DNA of 34,910 bases from Actinomycetes bacterium (GTDB taxonomy: Bacteria > Actinomycetota > Acidimicrobiia > Acidimicrobiales > UBA8190): assembly GCA_021819525.1 (NCBI GenBank), contig JAKAQW010000022.1, positions 1 through 34,910 of the forward strand. The letters run 5' to 3'. Of this stretch, positions 25,666 through 31,463 are shown one piece after another (position 1 is the stretch's first letter; each line of letters begins with the position of its first letter). The position numbers and the translations under genes were made by a program. Under the pieces are notes generated by a model. The model searched no databases and was not told the origin of the DNA. It saw only the letters and a list, made by a program, of their open reading frames with translations.

Positions 25666-27246
25666 TCACGAGGCGAGCCGGGCTTTCATGTGCTCGTAGG
25701 TGAGACCGTAGCGCTCGGCGATGGCCAGCGCATAGGCCCGGCCGTCAGCCGGGCGCCGGAGGATGCGGAACGTGCGCACTGTGGGGTCGTCGGGGACGAC
25801 GCTCGAGACCATGCTCACCGTGGACGGGCGCAGTCGCGAGAGCTCGTCGATGAACGTGACGCACACGCAGAGCATGTCGCGATCGAGGATCTGCTCCAGG
25901 ATGCGCCGGCCGAGCAGGCGGGCGTCGTGGAGGGTGGTCGAGGCGAACAGCTCGTTCATGACGACCAGGCTGCGTTCGGTGGCCACCTCCAGGATCCCAC
26001 GCATGCGCTCCAGGTCGTCCTGGAGCTTGCCGCTGTGGCTGGCCATGTCCTCCTGTCGCTCGAACTGGGTGAAGACACGGTCGCACAGGAACAGCCTCGC
26101 GGACGCGGCGGGAACCGGCACGCCCAGCCCGGCCAGGAAGTGGATCTGGCCCACCGCCCGGGCGAAGGTGGTCTTGCCGCCCTGGTTCGGCCCCGAGATC
26201 ACCAGCGCCCGCTCGGGCCCGTCGAGCTCGTAGTCGTTGGCGACGACAGGCCGGGCGCTGGCCGCCAGCTTGCCCGCGAGCGCCGCGTCGAACATGCCTC
26301 GGACCGACTCCGCCTTCGACGTCACGGAGACCGCCGGGTGGCAGAAGGTCAGCCCGGCGCGCTCCAAGGCGCGTTGCCAGTGCCGAAAGGCCAGGTAGAA
26401 CTGGATCTCCCGGTCGAAGCGGGCGATGGTCGGGTCGAGGAAGTCCTGATGCTCGGCGGGATGGCGCACCAGCAGGGCGAAGGTCTCGGCGTGCAGCTGG
26501 GCCACGTGGTCGAGGATGGCCGCCTCGACGTGGTCGAGGTCGGGGTACGAGCGAAAGCCGACCCGACGGTCGGTCACCTCTCCCTGGGCGAACTTCTCGA
26601 AGGTGGTGGCGACCATCTGGCTGTAGTCGGCCTCACCGTCGTAGAGGCGGACCTCGATGCGAGATCCGTGGATCCTCAGGCAGTACTTCACGGTACCGAG
26701 CGCGGCCCACAGCCGGTCCTGGTGCTCGGCCAGGGTGGAGAACCGAGGGCTCGCTCGGTACCCCTGCACGAAGTGCCGCAGTCCGCAGAGCCCTCGTGAC
26801 GCCAGCTCGACGCCGGCCAGGTCGCCGTCGAGGTGCTCGATGGCTCGACGGTACGTCGTGGTCGCCGCGAGGTACCACCATGCCTGCTGGTAGCCGTTAC
26901 GCAAGGTACGAGCTTGCGCCAGCTGCCGGCGCATCGCACGCATCTGCTCGGCGAAGCGCTGCACGGTCTCGACCAGCTCCGGCTGCTCGAGGTCCTCGAA
27001 CACCTCGTGGCGGTACGCGACGGCGTCTTCGCTCGTGAGCCGGTCCCAGAACAGCGGAGCCAGGTCGTACTCCTCGAAGTCGGCGACGATCGACGCCACG
27101 AGCTGGTCCAGGTTGAGGTCGGTGAAGCAGGCCGGCTGCTCGTGGCCTCGGTCGCCGCCACCCGCGCCGTGGAGCGCCGTGCCGTGCCCGAAGAGGACGC
27201 TCGAAAAGTCGGTGATCACCGCACCGTGCGCCCAAGTCGCCGGCAC
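25666..27246 (-). CDS. MutS-like ATPase, subtype 2
   Basis: A 526-residue protein homologous in plan to the next gene but distinct in sequence. The N-terminal part shows FTDLNLDQLVASIVADFEEY and a long helical core. The ATPase domain has Walker A ALVISGPNQGGKTTFARAVG with Lys358, the Q-loop-like RVFTQFERQEDMASHSGKLQ, and VVMNELFASTTLHDARLLG with Asn431-Glu432 instead of Asp-Glu. Both key residues fall at the same numbers as in subtype 1, so the two probably form a heterodimer. The GTG at 27246 is taken as start; another GTG at 27219 (VITDFSSVLFG) is possible. The riboswitch at 27494-27554 lies upstream on the same strand. Confidence 0.87.
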   Translation of the reverse strand: MPATWAHGAVITDFSSVLFGHGTALHGAGGGDRGHEQPACFTDLNLDQLVASIVADFEEYDLAPLFWDRLTSEDAVAYRHEVFEDLEQPELVETVQRFAEQMRAMRRQLAQARTLRNGYQQAWWYLAATTTYRRAIEHLDGDLAGVELASRGLCGLRHFVQGYRASPRFSTLAEHQDRLWAALGTVKYCLRIHGSRIEVRLYDGEADYSQMVATTFEKFAQGEVTDRRVGFRSYPDLDHVEAAILDHVAQLHAETFALLVRHPAEHQDFLDPTIARFDREIQFYLAFRHWQRALERAGLTFCHPAVSVTSKAESVRGMFDAALAGKLAASARPVVANDYELDGPERALVISGPNQGGKTTFARAVGQIHFLAGLGVPVPAASARLFLCDRVFTQFERQEDMASHSGKLQDDLERMRGILEVATERSLVVMNELFASTTLHDARLLGRRILEQILDRDMLCVCVTFIDELSRLRPSTVSMVSSVVPDDPTVRTFRILRRPADGRAYALAIAERYGLTYEHMKARLAS

Positions 27247-27262
27247 GGGATCGATCTGGGGC

Positions 27263-27472
27263 TCAACGGCCCTGGACGGGAGGGTAGCTGCCCCCCGAGC
27301 ACGTGTCGCGCAGGACGTGCACGTGACGAGGCTGCTGGCGCTGCGCGTCGACTCGAACGAGCTGGAGACGCCCTGACACCGATCGCCTGTCGGCCCTGGC
27401 GGTGCTGGCTCCCTTGGAGCTGCTGGCTCCCCAGCGTCTCAGGCGTGCGACCACTTCGTGCCACCGTGCCAT
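27263..27472 (-). CDS. small ORF between riboswitch A and the MutS-like pair
   Basis: A 69-residue ORF, mostly polar and basic, beginning MARWHEVVARLRRWGAS. It is not recognised as a known family. It is supported by a very strong GGAGGTGA site (27476-27483 on the other strand) four bases before its ATG, and by ending 16 bases ahead of the MutS-like start. The site lies in a CTCCG/CGGAG hairpin right after the aptamer, so this ORF is the one the riboswitch would control directly. An overlapping GTG ORF at 27216-27479 is the alternative, but it fits the ribosome binding site less well. Confidence 0.5.
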   Translation of the reverse strand: MARWHEVVARLRRWGASSSKGASTARADRRSVSGRLQLVRVDAQRQQPRHVHVLRDTCSGGSYPPVQGR

Positions 27473-27478
27473 CGGTCA

Positions 27479-27494
27479 CCTCCGTAGCATCGGA
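27479..27494 (-). promoter_or_regulatory. ribosome-binding-site hairpin after riboswitch A
   Basis: On the minus strand, CTCCG-atgcta-CGGAG forms a five-base-pair hairpin directly behind the aptamer. Its 3' arm contains the GGAGG of the ribosome binding site of the small ORF at 27472. A CCTC in the aptamer 3' strand can also pair with GAGG of that site. It is a candidate expression platform. Confidence 0.5.
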
Positions 27495-27554
27495 GTAGAG
27501 GCCATCAGCATGGTCGCGGTTCGGGCCCGACGCCCACCGGGAGCCTCATCCCGG
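27494..27554 (-). ncRNA. fluoride riboswitch A (crcB motif), MutS-like operon
   Basis: On the minus strand the element opens with the stem-loop CCGGG-ATGAGGCT-CCCGG and closes with CTGATGGCCTCTACT. The loop GAGGC pairs with GCCTC to form the pseudoknot that defines the fluoride aptamer. An internal hairpin of about 25 bases lies between. The 3' strand CTGATGGCCTCTAC is the form seen in well-studied members. The -10 box TAAACT is at 27562-27567. Confidence 0.9.
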
Positions 27555-27561
27555 CGAAGCA

Positions 27562-27567
27562 AGTTTA
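27562..27567 (-). promoter_or_regulatory. -10 box of the MutS-like operon
   Basis: TAAACT on the minus strand lies seven bases before the first base of the aptamer stem. It matches the TANNCT pattern shared by all five riboswitch units. No convincing -35 box was found. Confidence 0.5.
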
Positions 27568-27589
27568 GCAGGCCGGGTCGGCTGAAGGC

Positions 27590-27595
27590 TACGCT
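27590..27595 (+). promoter_or_regulatory. -10 box of the PP2C-enolase operon
   Basis: TACGCT lies exactly six bases before the first G of riboswitch B, so transcription should start at or near that G. The promoters of riboswitches A and B are back to back within about 50 bases. Confidence 0.5.
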
Positions 27596-27601
27596 GCGTG
27601 C

Positions 27602-27640
27602 GGCGATGGGGCTCGCCGCGACCGGCCGACGGCTCCTCGA
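27602..27640 (+). ncRNA. fluoride riboswitch B (crcB motif), PP2C-enolase operon; somewhat degenerate
   Basis: GGCG-ATGGGGCT-CGCC forms the first stem-loop, and GGCTCCT is the pseudoknot strand (GGGGC with GCTCC, one G-U pair). The conserved TGATGG before it reads CGACGG, and the middle hairpin is very short, so this copy departs most from the family. TCCTC at 27634-27638, overlapping the pseudoknot strand, can pair with GAGGA at 27653-27657, the ribosome binding site of the leader ORF. Confidence 0.8.
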
Positions 27641-27662
27641 GAGCGCGAACGAGAGGAACGAC

Positions 27663-27701
27663 ATGGGACCAACCGGCCCGTGGGCGAGACCATGGCGGTA
27701 G
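27663..27701 (+). CDS. 12-codon leader ORF overlapping the PP2C start
   Basis: ATG at 27663 opens a 12-residue peptide, MGPTGPWARPWR, that stops at TAG 27699-27701, inside the start region of the phosphatase gene. GAGAGGA ends five bases before it, a far better site than any at the phosphatase starts. It may couple phosphatase translation to the riboswitch. The peptide itself is probably without function. Confidence 0.45.
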   Translation: MGPTGPWARPWR

Positions 27702-28366
27702 GCGCGGTGGCTGAGTCGTGGGTCCGAGCCGGGCGCGGCCGGTCTCCTGCCGACGCGGTGTGGGTCACAGACCGCATCTTCGCCCTGGCCGACGGCACCG
27801 ACGATGATCATCGGTCGGGGACGGAGGCTCTACGCCAGGTTCGGCGGCTGCTTCGCCCGATGGCCAACCCTCGCGACGTGGCCGGGACTTTACGGGCAGT
27901 GAACTTCGCCCTGTGGTCCGAAGGCAGTGGTGGGGTTGCCTCGACCATTACCTTGGCGGTATGGCTCGGCAGCTACCTCGTCGTCGGTCATATCGGCGAT
28001 TCGCGGGCATACCTGGTCCGCGGCGGCGAGGTGCATGTGTTGACGACCGACCACGGAGACGGCATGGACGACGACAGGGTGCTCCGGGTCGGCATGCGCC
28101 AGGCGTCCCCGGTGCCTCAGTTGATGCTGCGCCGAGTCCTCGCCGGAGACCGTTTGGTGTTGTGCACCGATGGCCTGTGGCGATCAATTGTGCACCGCGA
28201 CCTGCTCAGGGTCGCCAGGTGCTCGGCGAAGGTGGCGGGCTCGATGCTCCGGCGCCTGGTACCGGCGGGCGACGAGGACGCGGCCGCGGTGGTCGTCGCG
28301 TTCGACGACGACCGCGATACGAGCGATGGTACGGCCACCGCTCACCGTTCCCGGGAGGCGTCGTGA
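27692..28366 (+). CDS. PP2C-family protein phosphatase (compact)
   Basis: A 224-residue cytosolic Ser/Thr phosphatase of the metal-dependent PP2C/SpoIIE fold. Metal-ligand Asp residues are visible: Asp34 in FALADGTDDD, Asp103 in VGHIGDSRAYLVRGG, Asp160 in LVLCTDGLW and Asp196 in DEDAAAVVVAF. The usual DGMGG is replaced by DGTDD, and the protein is shorter than the typical 240-250. The ATG at 27692 is preferred; a GTG four codons upstream is possible. The stop overlaps the enolase GTG (GTGA). Behind a fluoride riboswitch, it is a candidate fluoride-response phosphatase; its substrate is unknown. Confidence 0.85.
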   Translation: MAVGAVAESWVRAGRGRSPADAVWVTDRIFALADGTDDDHRSGTEALRQVRRLLRPMANPRDVAGTLRAVNFALWSEGSGGVASTITLAVWLGSYLVVGHIGDSRAYLVRGGEVHVLTTDHGDGMDDDRVLRVGMRQASPVPQLMLRRVLAGDRLVLCTDGLWRSIVHRDLLRVARCSAKVAGSMLRRLVPAGDEDAAAVVVAFDDDRDTSDGTATAHRSREAS

Positions 28367-29622
28367 CGATCACCGTGCGCGACGTGCATGCGCTGGAGAT
28401 CCTCGATTCGAGGGCCCGGCCCACCCTATCGGTGGCGGTCACCGTCGAAGATGGTTCGACATGGGCCGCCGGTGTCCCCGCCGGTGCCTCGACGGGTTCG
28501 GGAGAGGCTGTGGAACGCCGGGACGGAGACCCGGCACGGTTCTCCGGTCATGGCGTGCTCGCAGCGGTGGCAAGTGTGAACGAGGAGATCGCCGGTGCGC
28601 TCGGTGGACGGCGTTTCGAGAGCCTCGCCGCCTTGGACCAGGCACTGATCGATCTCGACGGCACGAGTGACAAGTCGAGGCTCGGTGCGAACGCCATCGT
28701 AGGCGTGTCGATGGCGGCAGCACGTGCATTTGCTGCAAGCGCCGGCGTCGCACTGTGGCAGAGCTTCGCCGGGCTGATCCGTGAGCCACGTCTACCGGTT
28801 CCTCACTTCAACGTGGTGAACGGTGGGGTTCACGCGCCCAACGCGCTGGACTTCCAGGAGTTCATGATCGCTCCGCTCGGGGCGCCGAGCGCGGCTGAGG
28901 CGTTGCGGGCCGGTGCCGAGGTCTACGGCGCGCTTCGCAGACGCCTGGTCGACCGAGCGCTGACGACCGGTCTCGGGGACGAGGGAGGGTTCGCGCCCGA
29001 GATCGCCCAGCCCGAGGAGGTCCTCGCCCTGCTGGTCCACGCGATCGAGGATGCTGGCTACCGACCAGGACGCGACGGCGTCGCACTGGCGATCGACCCG
29101 GCGTCGAGCGAGTTGTACGACGAAGGCATCTACCACGTGGCCGGCGAGCGGTTCTCGAGCGACGAGATGATCGAGCGCTATGTCGCCATGGTCGACCGGT
29201 TCCCCATCTGGCTGATCGAGGATGGGCTGGCCGAGTCGGACTGGAGCGGCTGGGTCCGGCTCACGGACCGGTTGGGGGACCGCATCGAGCTGGTGGGTGA
29301 CGACATCTTCTGCACGAACCCCACCACCATCGCCGATGCCGTCGGCCGAGGGGTGGCGAACGCCGCGCTCATCAAGGTGAACCAGGTCGGCACGGTGACC
29401 GAGACCCTCGAGGCCATGGCGGTCTGCCGAGGTGCAGGCTATGGCCAGTTCGTGTCGCATCGCTCGGGTGAGACGTGCGACGATTTCATCGCCGACCTGG
29501 CGATCGGCACGGGCTGTGGTCACATGAAAGCAGGGGCGCCCGCTCGCGGCGAGCGGGTGGCGAAGTACAACCGCTTGGTGCAGGTGGAAGATGCCGAGCG
29601 TCTGGATTACGGCCTCGGCTGA
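28363..29622 (+). CDS. eno: divergent enolase, second enolase likely fluoride-induced
   Basis: A 419-residue enolase (2-phosphoglycerate to phosphoenolpyruvate). Catalytic and metal residues are in place: Glu207 in GDEGGFAPE, Asp245 in LAIDPASSE, Glu286 in WLIEDGLAESDW, Asp313/314 in VGDDIFCTN, Lys338 in LIKVNQVGT and Lys389 in GHMKAGAPARGER. Near-invariant spots are changed: SRGNPT reads SRARPT, PSGAST reads PAGAST (Ala40), and GGAHADN reads GGVHAPN. Enolase is the classic fluoride target, since fluoride with phosphate and magnesium blocks it, so a fluoride-induced variant with active-site-loop changes fits a resistant enzyme. Resistance itself is inferred. It starts at a GTG coupled to the phosphatase gene. 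Confidence 0.92.
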   Translation: MTITVRDVHALEILDSRARPTLSVAVTVEDGSTWAAGVPAGASTGSGEAVERRDGDPARFSGHGVLAAVASVNEEIAGALGGRRFESLAALDQALIDLDGTSDKSRLGANAIVGVSMAAARAFAASAGVALWQSFAGLIREPRLPVPHFNVVNGGVHAPNALDFQEFMIAPLGAPSAAEALRAGAEVYGALRRRLVDRALTTGLGDEGGFAPEIAQPEEVLALLVHAIEDAGYRPGRDGVALAIDPASSELYDEGIYHVAGERFSSDEMIERYVAMVDRFPIWLIEDGLAESDWSGWVRLTDRLGDRIELVGDDIFCTNPTTIADAVGRGVANAALIKVNQVGTVTETLEAMAVCRGAGYGQFVSHRSGETCDDFIADLAIGTGCGHMKAGAPARGERVAKYNRLVQVEDAERLDYGLG

Positions 29623-29929
29623 TCGCACCGGGTTCGATCCGCTCGGCGATCGTGTGGAGGTGGTGCTCGCAGGGCTCGGCTCGATCCTGGGGGAGAACCT
29701 CGTCGGCGCCGATGACGTCACCGTCGGTGTGTGCCGATCGGCGATCCTCCGGAGCCGGCGCAGGCGTTTGGTGAGCGCAGGGAGGACTTTCACCGCCCGT
29801 CGGAGCATCCGTCGCGCTCGGTCCGCTCACCGCGAAGCCGAGGCGTTCGGCGGTGACCCAGTGGGGATGTCGCCATGCTCGAACATTGCATTGCTTGGCG
29901 GCCAGCGTTGTGAGGCATGTTCCGGAGCG
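29623..29929. other. 307-base stretch after enolase, no assured gene
   Basis: A plus-strand reading frame from an ATG at 29591, inside the end of enolase, stays open through here (ASADRTGFDPLGDRVEVV onward) with fairly coding-like third positions to about 29830. It then runs on opposite the convergent crcB. It lacks a ribosome binding site with good spacing and matches no family I know. It may be the stub of a lost third operon gene. The last 60 bases are less GC-rich. No T-run terminator was found. Confidence 0.3.
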
Positions 29930-30307
29930 TCACAGATGGAGGCCGACTGCCACGCCGGCAGCTGCCGCGGCCAGGCCGCCGGCGACGCTCACCGCGACGT
30001 TGGTGGCCGCTTCGAGCAGGTCGCCGTCTTCGACCAGGCGGACCGTCTCGTAGGTAAAGGTGGAGAAGGTGGTGTAGGCGCCGCAGAACCCGTCGCCGAA
30101 CAGGGCACCGGCGGTGATGGGCAGGTGGCGGGCGAGCGAGAGGCCGGCGAGCAGCCCGAGCAGCAAGGAGCCCGATATGTTCACGATGACCGTCCCCCAC
30201 GGGCGCTCCGTGGCGATGCGGGCGGTGATGGCTCGGTCGACCAGGTACCGTGTGGGTGCGCCGATCAGGCCGCCGACGGCCACGGCGACGAGCAGGCCGG
30301 CGGTCAA
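29930..30307 (-). CDS. crcB: CrcB/FEX fluoride channel, copy 1
   Basis: A 125-residue four-helix membrane protein of the Fluc fluoride-channel family, which lets fluoride leave the cytosol. Hallmarks are AVGGLIGAPTRYLVDRAI, VNISGSLLLGLLAG with the conserved Asn, and GDGFCGAYTTFSTFTYE with the TTFSTF motif. It begins at a TTG that overlaps the DUF190 stop (TTGA). In many actinobacteria and firmicutes two CrcB proteins form the dimer, and the second copy lies 0.3 kb upstream in the same operon. Confidence 0.95.
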   Translation of the reverse strand: MTAGLLVAVAVGGLIGAPTRYLVDRAITARIATERPWGTVIVNISGSLLLGLLAGLSLARHLPITAGALFGDGFCGAYTTFSTFTYETVRLVEDGDLLEAATNVAVSVAGGLAAAAAGVAVGLHL

Positions 30308-30627
30308 CGGTCCACCACATCGACGTCGTGCACGGTGACGAGCACGTGGTCCAGGATCTGACCGAGCTCCGCGAGGAAGCGGTCGACGCGTTCGGTGTCG
30401 TCGACGATCACGAACGTGAGCGGCGCGCTTCCGCCGACCAGGTGGTGGCGCTGCGTGCTCCCGCTGCTGCCGTACCCCTCGACGGCCTCGAAGACGGTGG
30501 CGCCGGCCATTCTGGCTCGACGGGCCCGTTGGACCAGCTCGATCAGGAGCGAATGGTGATGGGCGTGGTCGTGGGTGTTGAGGTGGATGGTGAGCTGGCT
30601 GGCTCGGTGTCTGGGAGGTCCGGCCAT
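30304..30627 (-). CDS. DUF190 protein, copy 1, between two crcB genes
   Basis: A 107-residue protein of the DUF190 family, which has a PII-like fold and often accompanies CrcB. Visible family features are QLTIHLNTHDHAHHHSLLIE, RARMAGATVFEAVEGYGSSG and PLTFVIVDDTERVDRFLAEL. The ATG at 30627 is set by the family N-terminus and lies one base after the crcB copy 2 stop. The N-terminal THDHAHHH run is His-rich. It may regulate or sense at the channel. This function is inferred from neighbourhood only. Confidence 0.9.
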   Translation of the reverse strand: MAGPPRHRASQLTIHLNTHDHAHHHSLLIELVQRARRARMAGATVFEAVEGYGSSGSTQRHHLVGGSAPLTFVIVDDTERVDRFLAELGQILDHVLVTVHDVDVVDR

Positions 30628-30628
30628 C

Positions 30629-31177
30629 TCAGGCCATCTCCGCCAGCCAGCGTTCTGCCCGTATGGCCAACCGGCCGATGGCGATACCACTGGTCACGGC
30701 CACCAACCCGCAGACCACGCTGAGCACCACGTACAGCGCCGCCGCAGCGAGATGTCCGGCGCGAGCCACGGTGACTGCTCCGACCATGAAGGTCGAGAAG
30801 GTGGTGTACGCACCGATGATGCCCGTCCCGAGCACCGAGCGAGCCAACCGGCCACGGGGGAACTGCTCGACGAGGATCACCAGCAGCAGGCCCAGCAGCG
30901 CGCTGCCGGTCACGTTGATGGCGAGCACGACCCAGGGTATCTGCCCGGGTCCCGGGGGAAAGGTCTGTTCCAGGACGTAGCGGCTCAGTGCCCCGACGAC
31001 ACCGCCGACGCCGGTCGCGCCCACGATGACCAGCTGGGGTCCGTGGCGGCGCCGGGCTTGGCGGTCACGAGGGCGACCGGGTGCTCGCGGCGGCTCGCTC
31101 GGGACGGCGCTGGTGCCTGCATCGGGCGCGTGTAGATGTACCGGCAGCGTCGCCGGTACCGTGACCTCGTCGGACAT
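30629..31177 (-). CDS. crcB: CrcB/FEX fluoride channel, copy 2, with long N-terminal extension
   Basis: A 182-residue CrcB. A Pro/Arg-rich cytosolic extension of about 47 residues precedes the four helices. The channel part shows GVGGVVGALSRYVLEQTF, LAINVTGSALLGLLLVILVE and GTGIIGAYTTFSTFMVGA. The ATG at 31177 has AGGAG eight bases upstream, and this AGGAGCC is perfectly complementary to the GGCTCCT pseudoknot strand of riboswitch C. It heads an operon of crcB, DUF190 and crcB. With copy 1 it probably forms a heterodimeric channel. Confidence 0.95.
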   Translation of the reverse strand: MSDEVTVPATLPVHLHAPDAGTSAVPSEPPRAPGRPRDRQARRRHGPQLVIVGATGVGGVVGALSRYVLEQTFPPGPGQIPWVVLAINVTGSALLGLLLVILVEQFPRGRLARSVLGTGIIGAYTTFSTFMVGAVTVARAGHLAAAALYVVLSVVCGLVAVTSGIAIGRLAIRAERWLAEMA

Positions 31178-31226
31178 CGATGGGGCTCCTCGTCGGCCGT
31201 AGCCGCGTCGTCTCGTGCTGAACCGA

Positions 31227-31288
31227 GGTAGGAGCCATCAGCCGTCCGGCGGCGGTCGCATCTGAGGTACGCGGCGAGCTCCATCGCC
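31227..31288 (-). ncRNA. fluoride riboswitch C (crcB motif), crcB-DUF190-crcB operon
   Basis: On the minus strand GGCG-ATGGAGCT-CGCC opens the aptamer and CTGATGGCTCCTACC closes it. GGAGC of the loop pairs with GCTCC. The middle hairpin GCCG-CCGGA-CGGC is well formed. The pseudoknot strand GGCTCCT is the perfect complement of AGGAGCC at 31184-31190, the crcB ribosome binding site, giving a simple on-switch. The -10 box TAGGCT is at 31295-31300. Confidence 0.95.
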
Positions 31289-31294
31289 TCGAGC

Positions 31295-31300
31295 AGCCTA
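31295..31300 (-). promoter_or_regulatory. -10 box of the crcB operon
   Basis: TAGGCT on the minus strand ends exactly six bases before the first G of the aptamer. It fits the TANNCT pattern. Confidence 0.5.
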
Positions 31301-31341
31301 CCATCGGCGGTGCCGACCGGCGCCAATTGGCGGGCACAGAG

Positions 31342-31347
31342 TATGCT
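31342..31347 (+). promoter_or_regulatory. -10 box of the dynamin-like GTPase operon
   Basis: TATGCT lies exactly six bases before the first G of riboswitch D. The promoters of riboswitches C and D are back to back within about 65 bases. No -35 box was recognised. Confidence 0.5.
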
Positions 31348-31353
31348 TGGTTC

Positions 31354-31399
31354 GGCGATGGAGCTCGCCGGTGCTCGCCGACGTGGCTGATGGCTCCTG
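31354..31399 (+). ncRNA. fluoride riboswitch D (crcB motif), dynamin-like GTPase operon
   Basis: GGCG-ATGGAGCT-CGCC opens the aptamer, and GGCTGATGGCTCCTG closes it with GCTCC pairing to the loop GGAGC. A short middle hairpin lies between. Immediately downstream, CCTGT at 31396-31400 pairs with ACAGG at 31404-31408, and CAGGT-gcgag-ACCTG forms another hairpin just before the leader ORF. These are candidate expression-platform elements that would compete with the aptamer. Confidence 0.93.
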
Positions 31400-31439
31400 T
31401 GCGACAGGCTTCCTGCAGGTGCGAGACCTGAGGTGCACG

Positions 31440-31463
31440 ATGAGAGCTGGTGCGAGCAGATGA
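31440..31463 (+). CDS. 7-codon leader ORF overlapping the GTPase start
   Basis: ATG AGA GCT through AGA TGA encodes MRAGASR. It has GAGGTG four bases upstream, and its TGA overlaps the ATG of the GTPase gene (ATGA). This matches the leader ORF in the riboswitch B operon and suggests translation coupling through a short ORF. The peptide is probably without function. Confidence 0.45.
   Translation: MRAGASR

Noticed and set aside
27216-27479. An 87-codon minus-strand frame starting at GTG after riboswitch A
   Set aside because: It overlaps the 69-codon ORF, which has the better-placed ribosome binding site, and runs into the MutS-like start region.
29591-30361. A 256-codon plus-strand frame covering the end of enolase and the antisense of crcB
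   Set aside because: Most of it is antisense to crcB and DUF190; only the first 80 codons look faintly coding, so it is described as a region and not called a gene.
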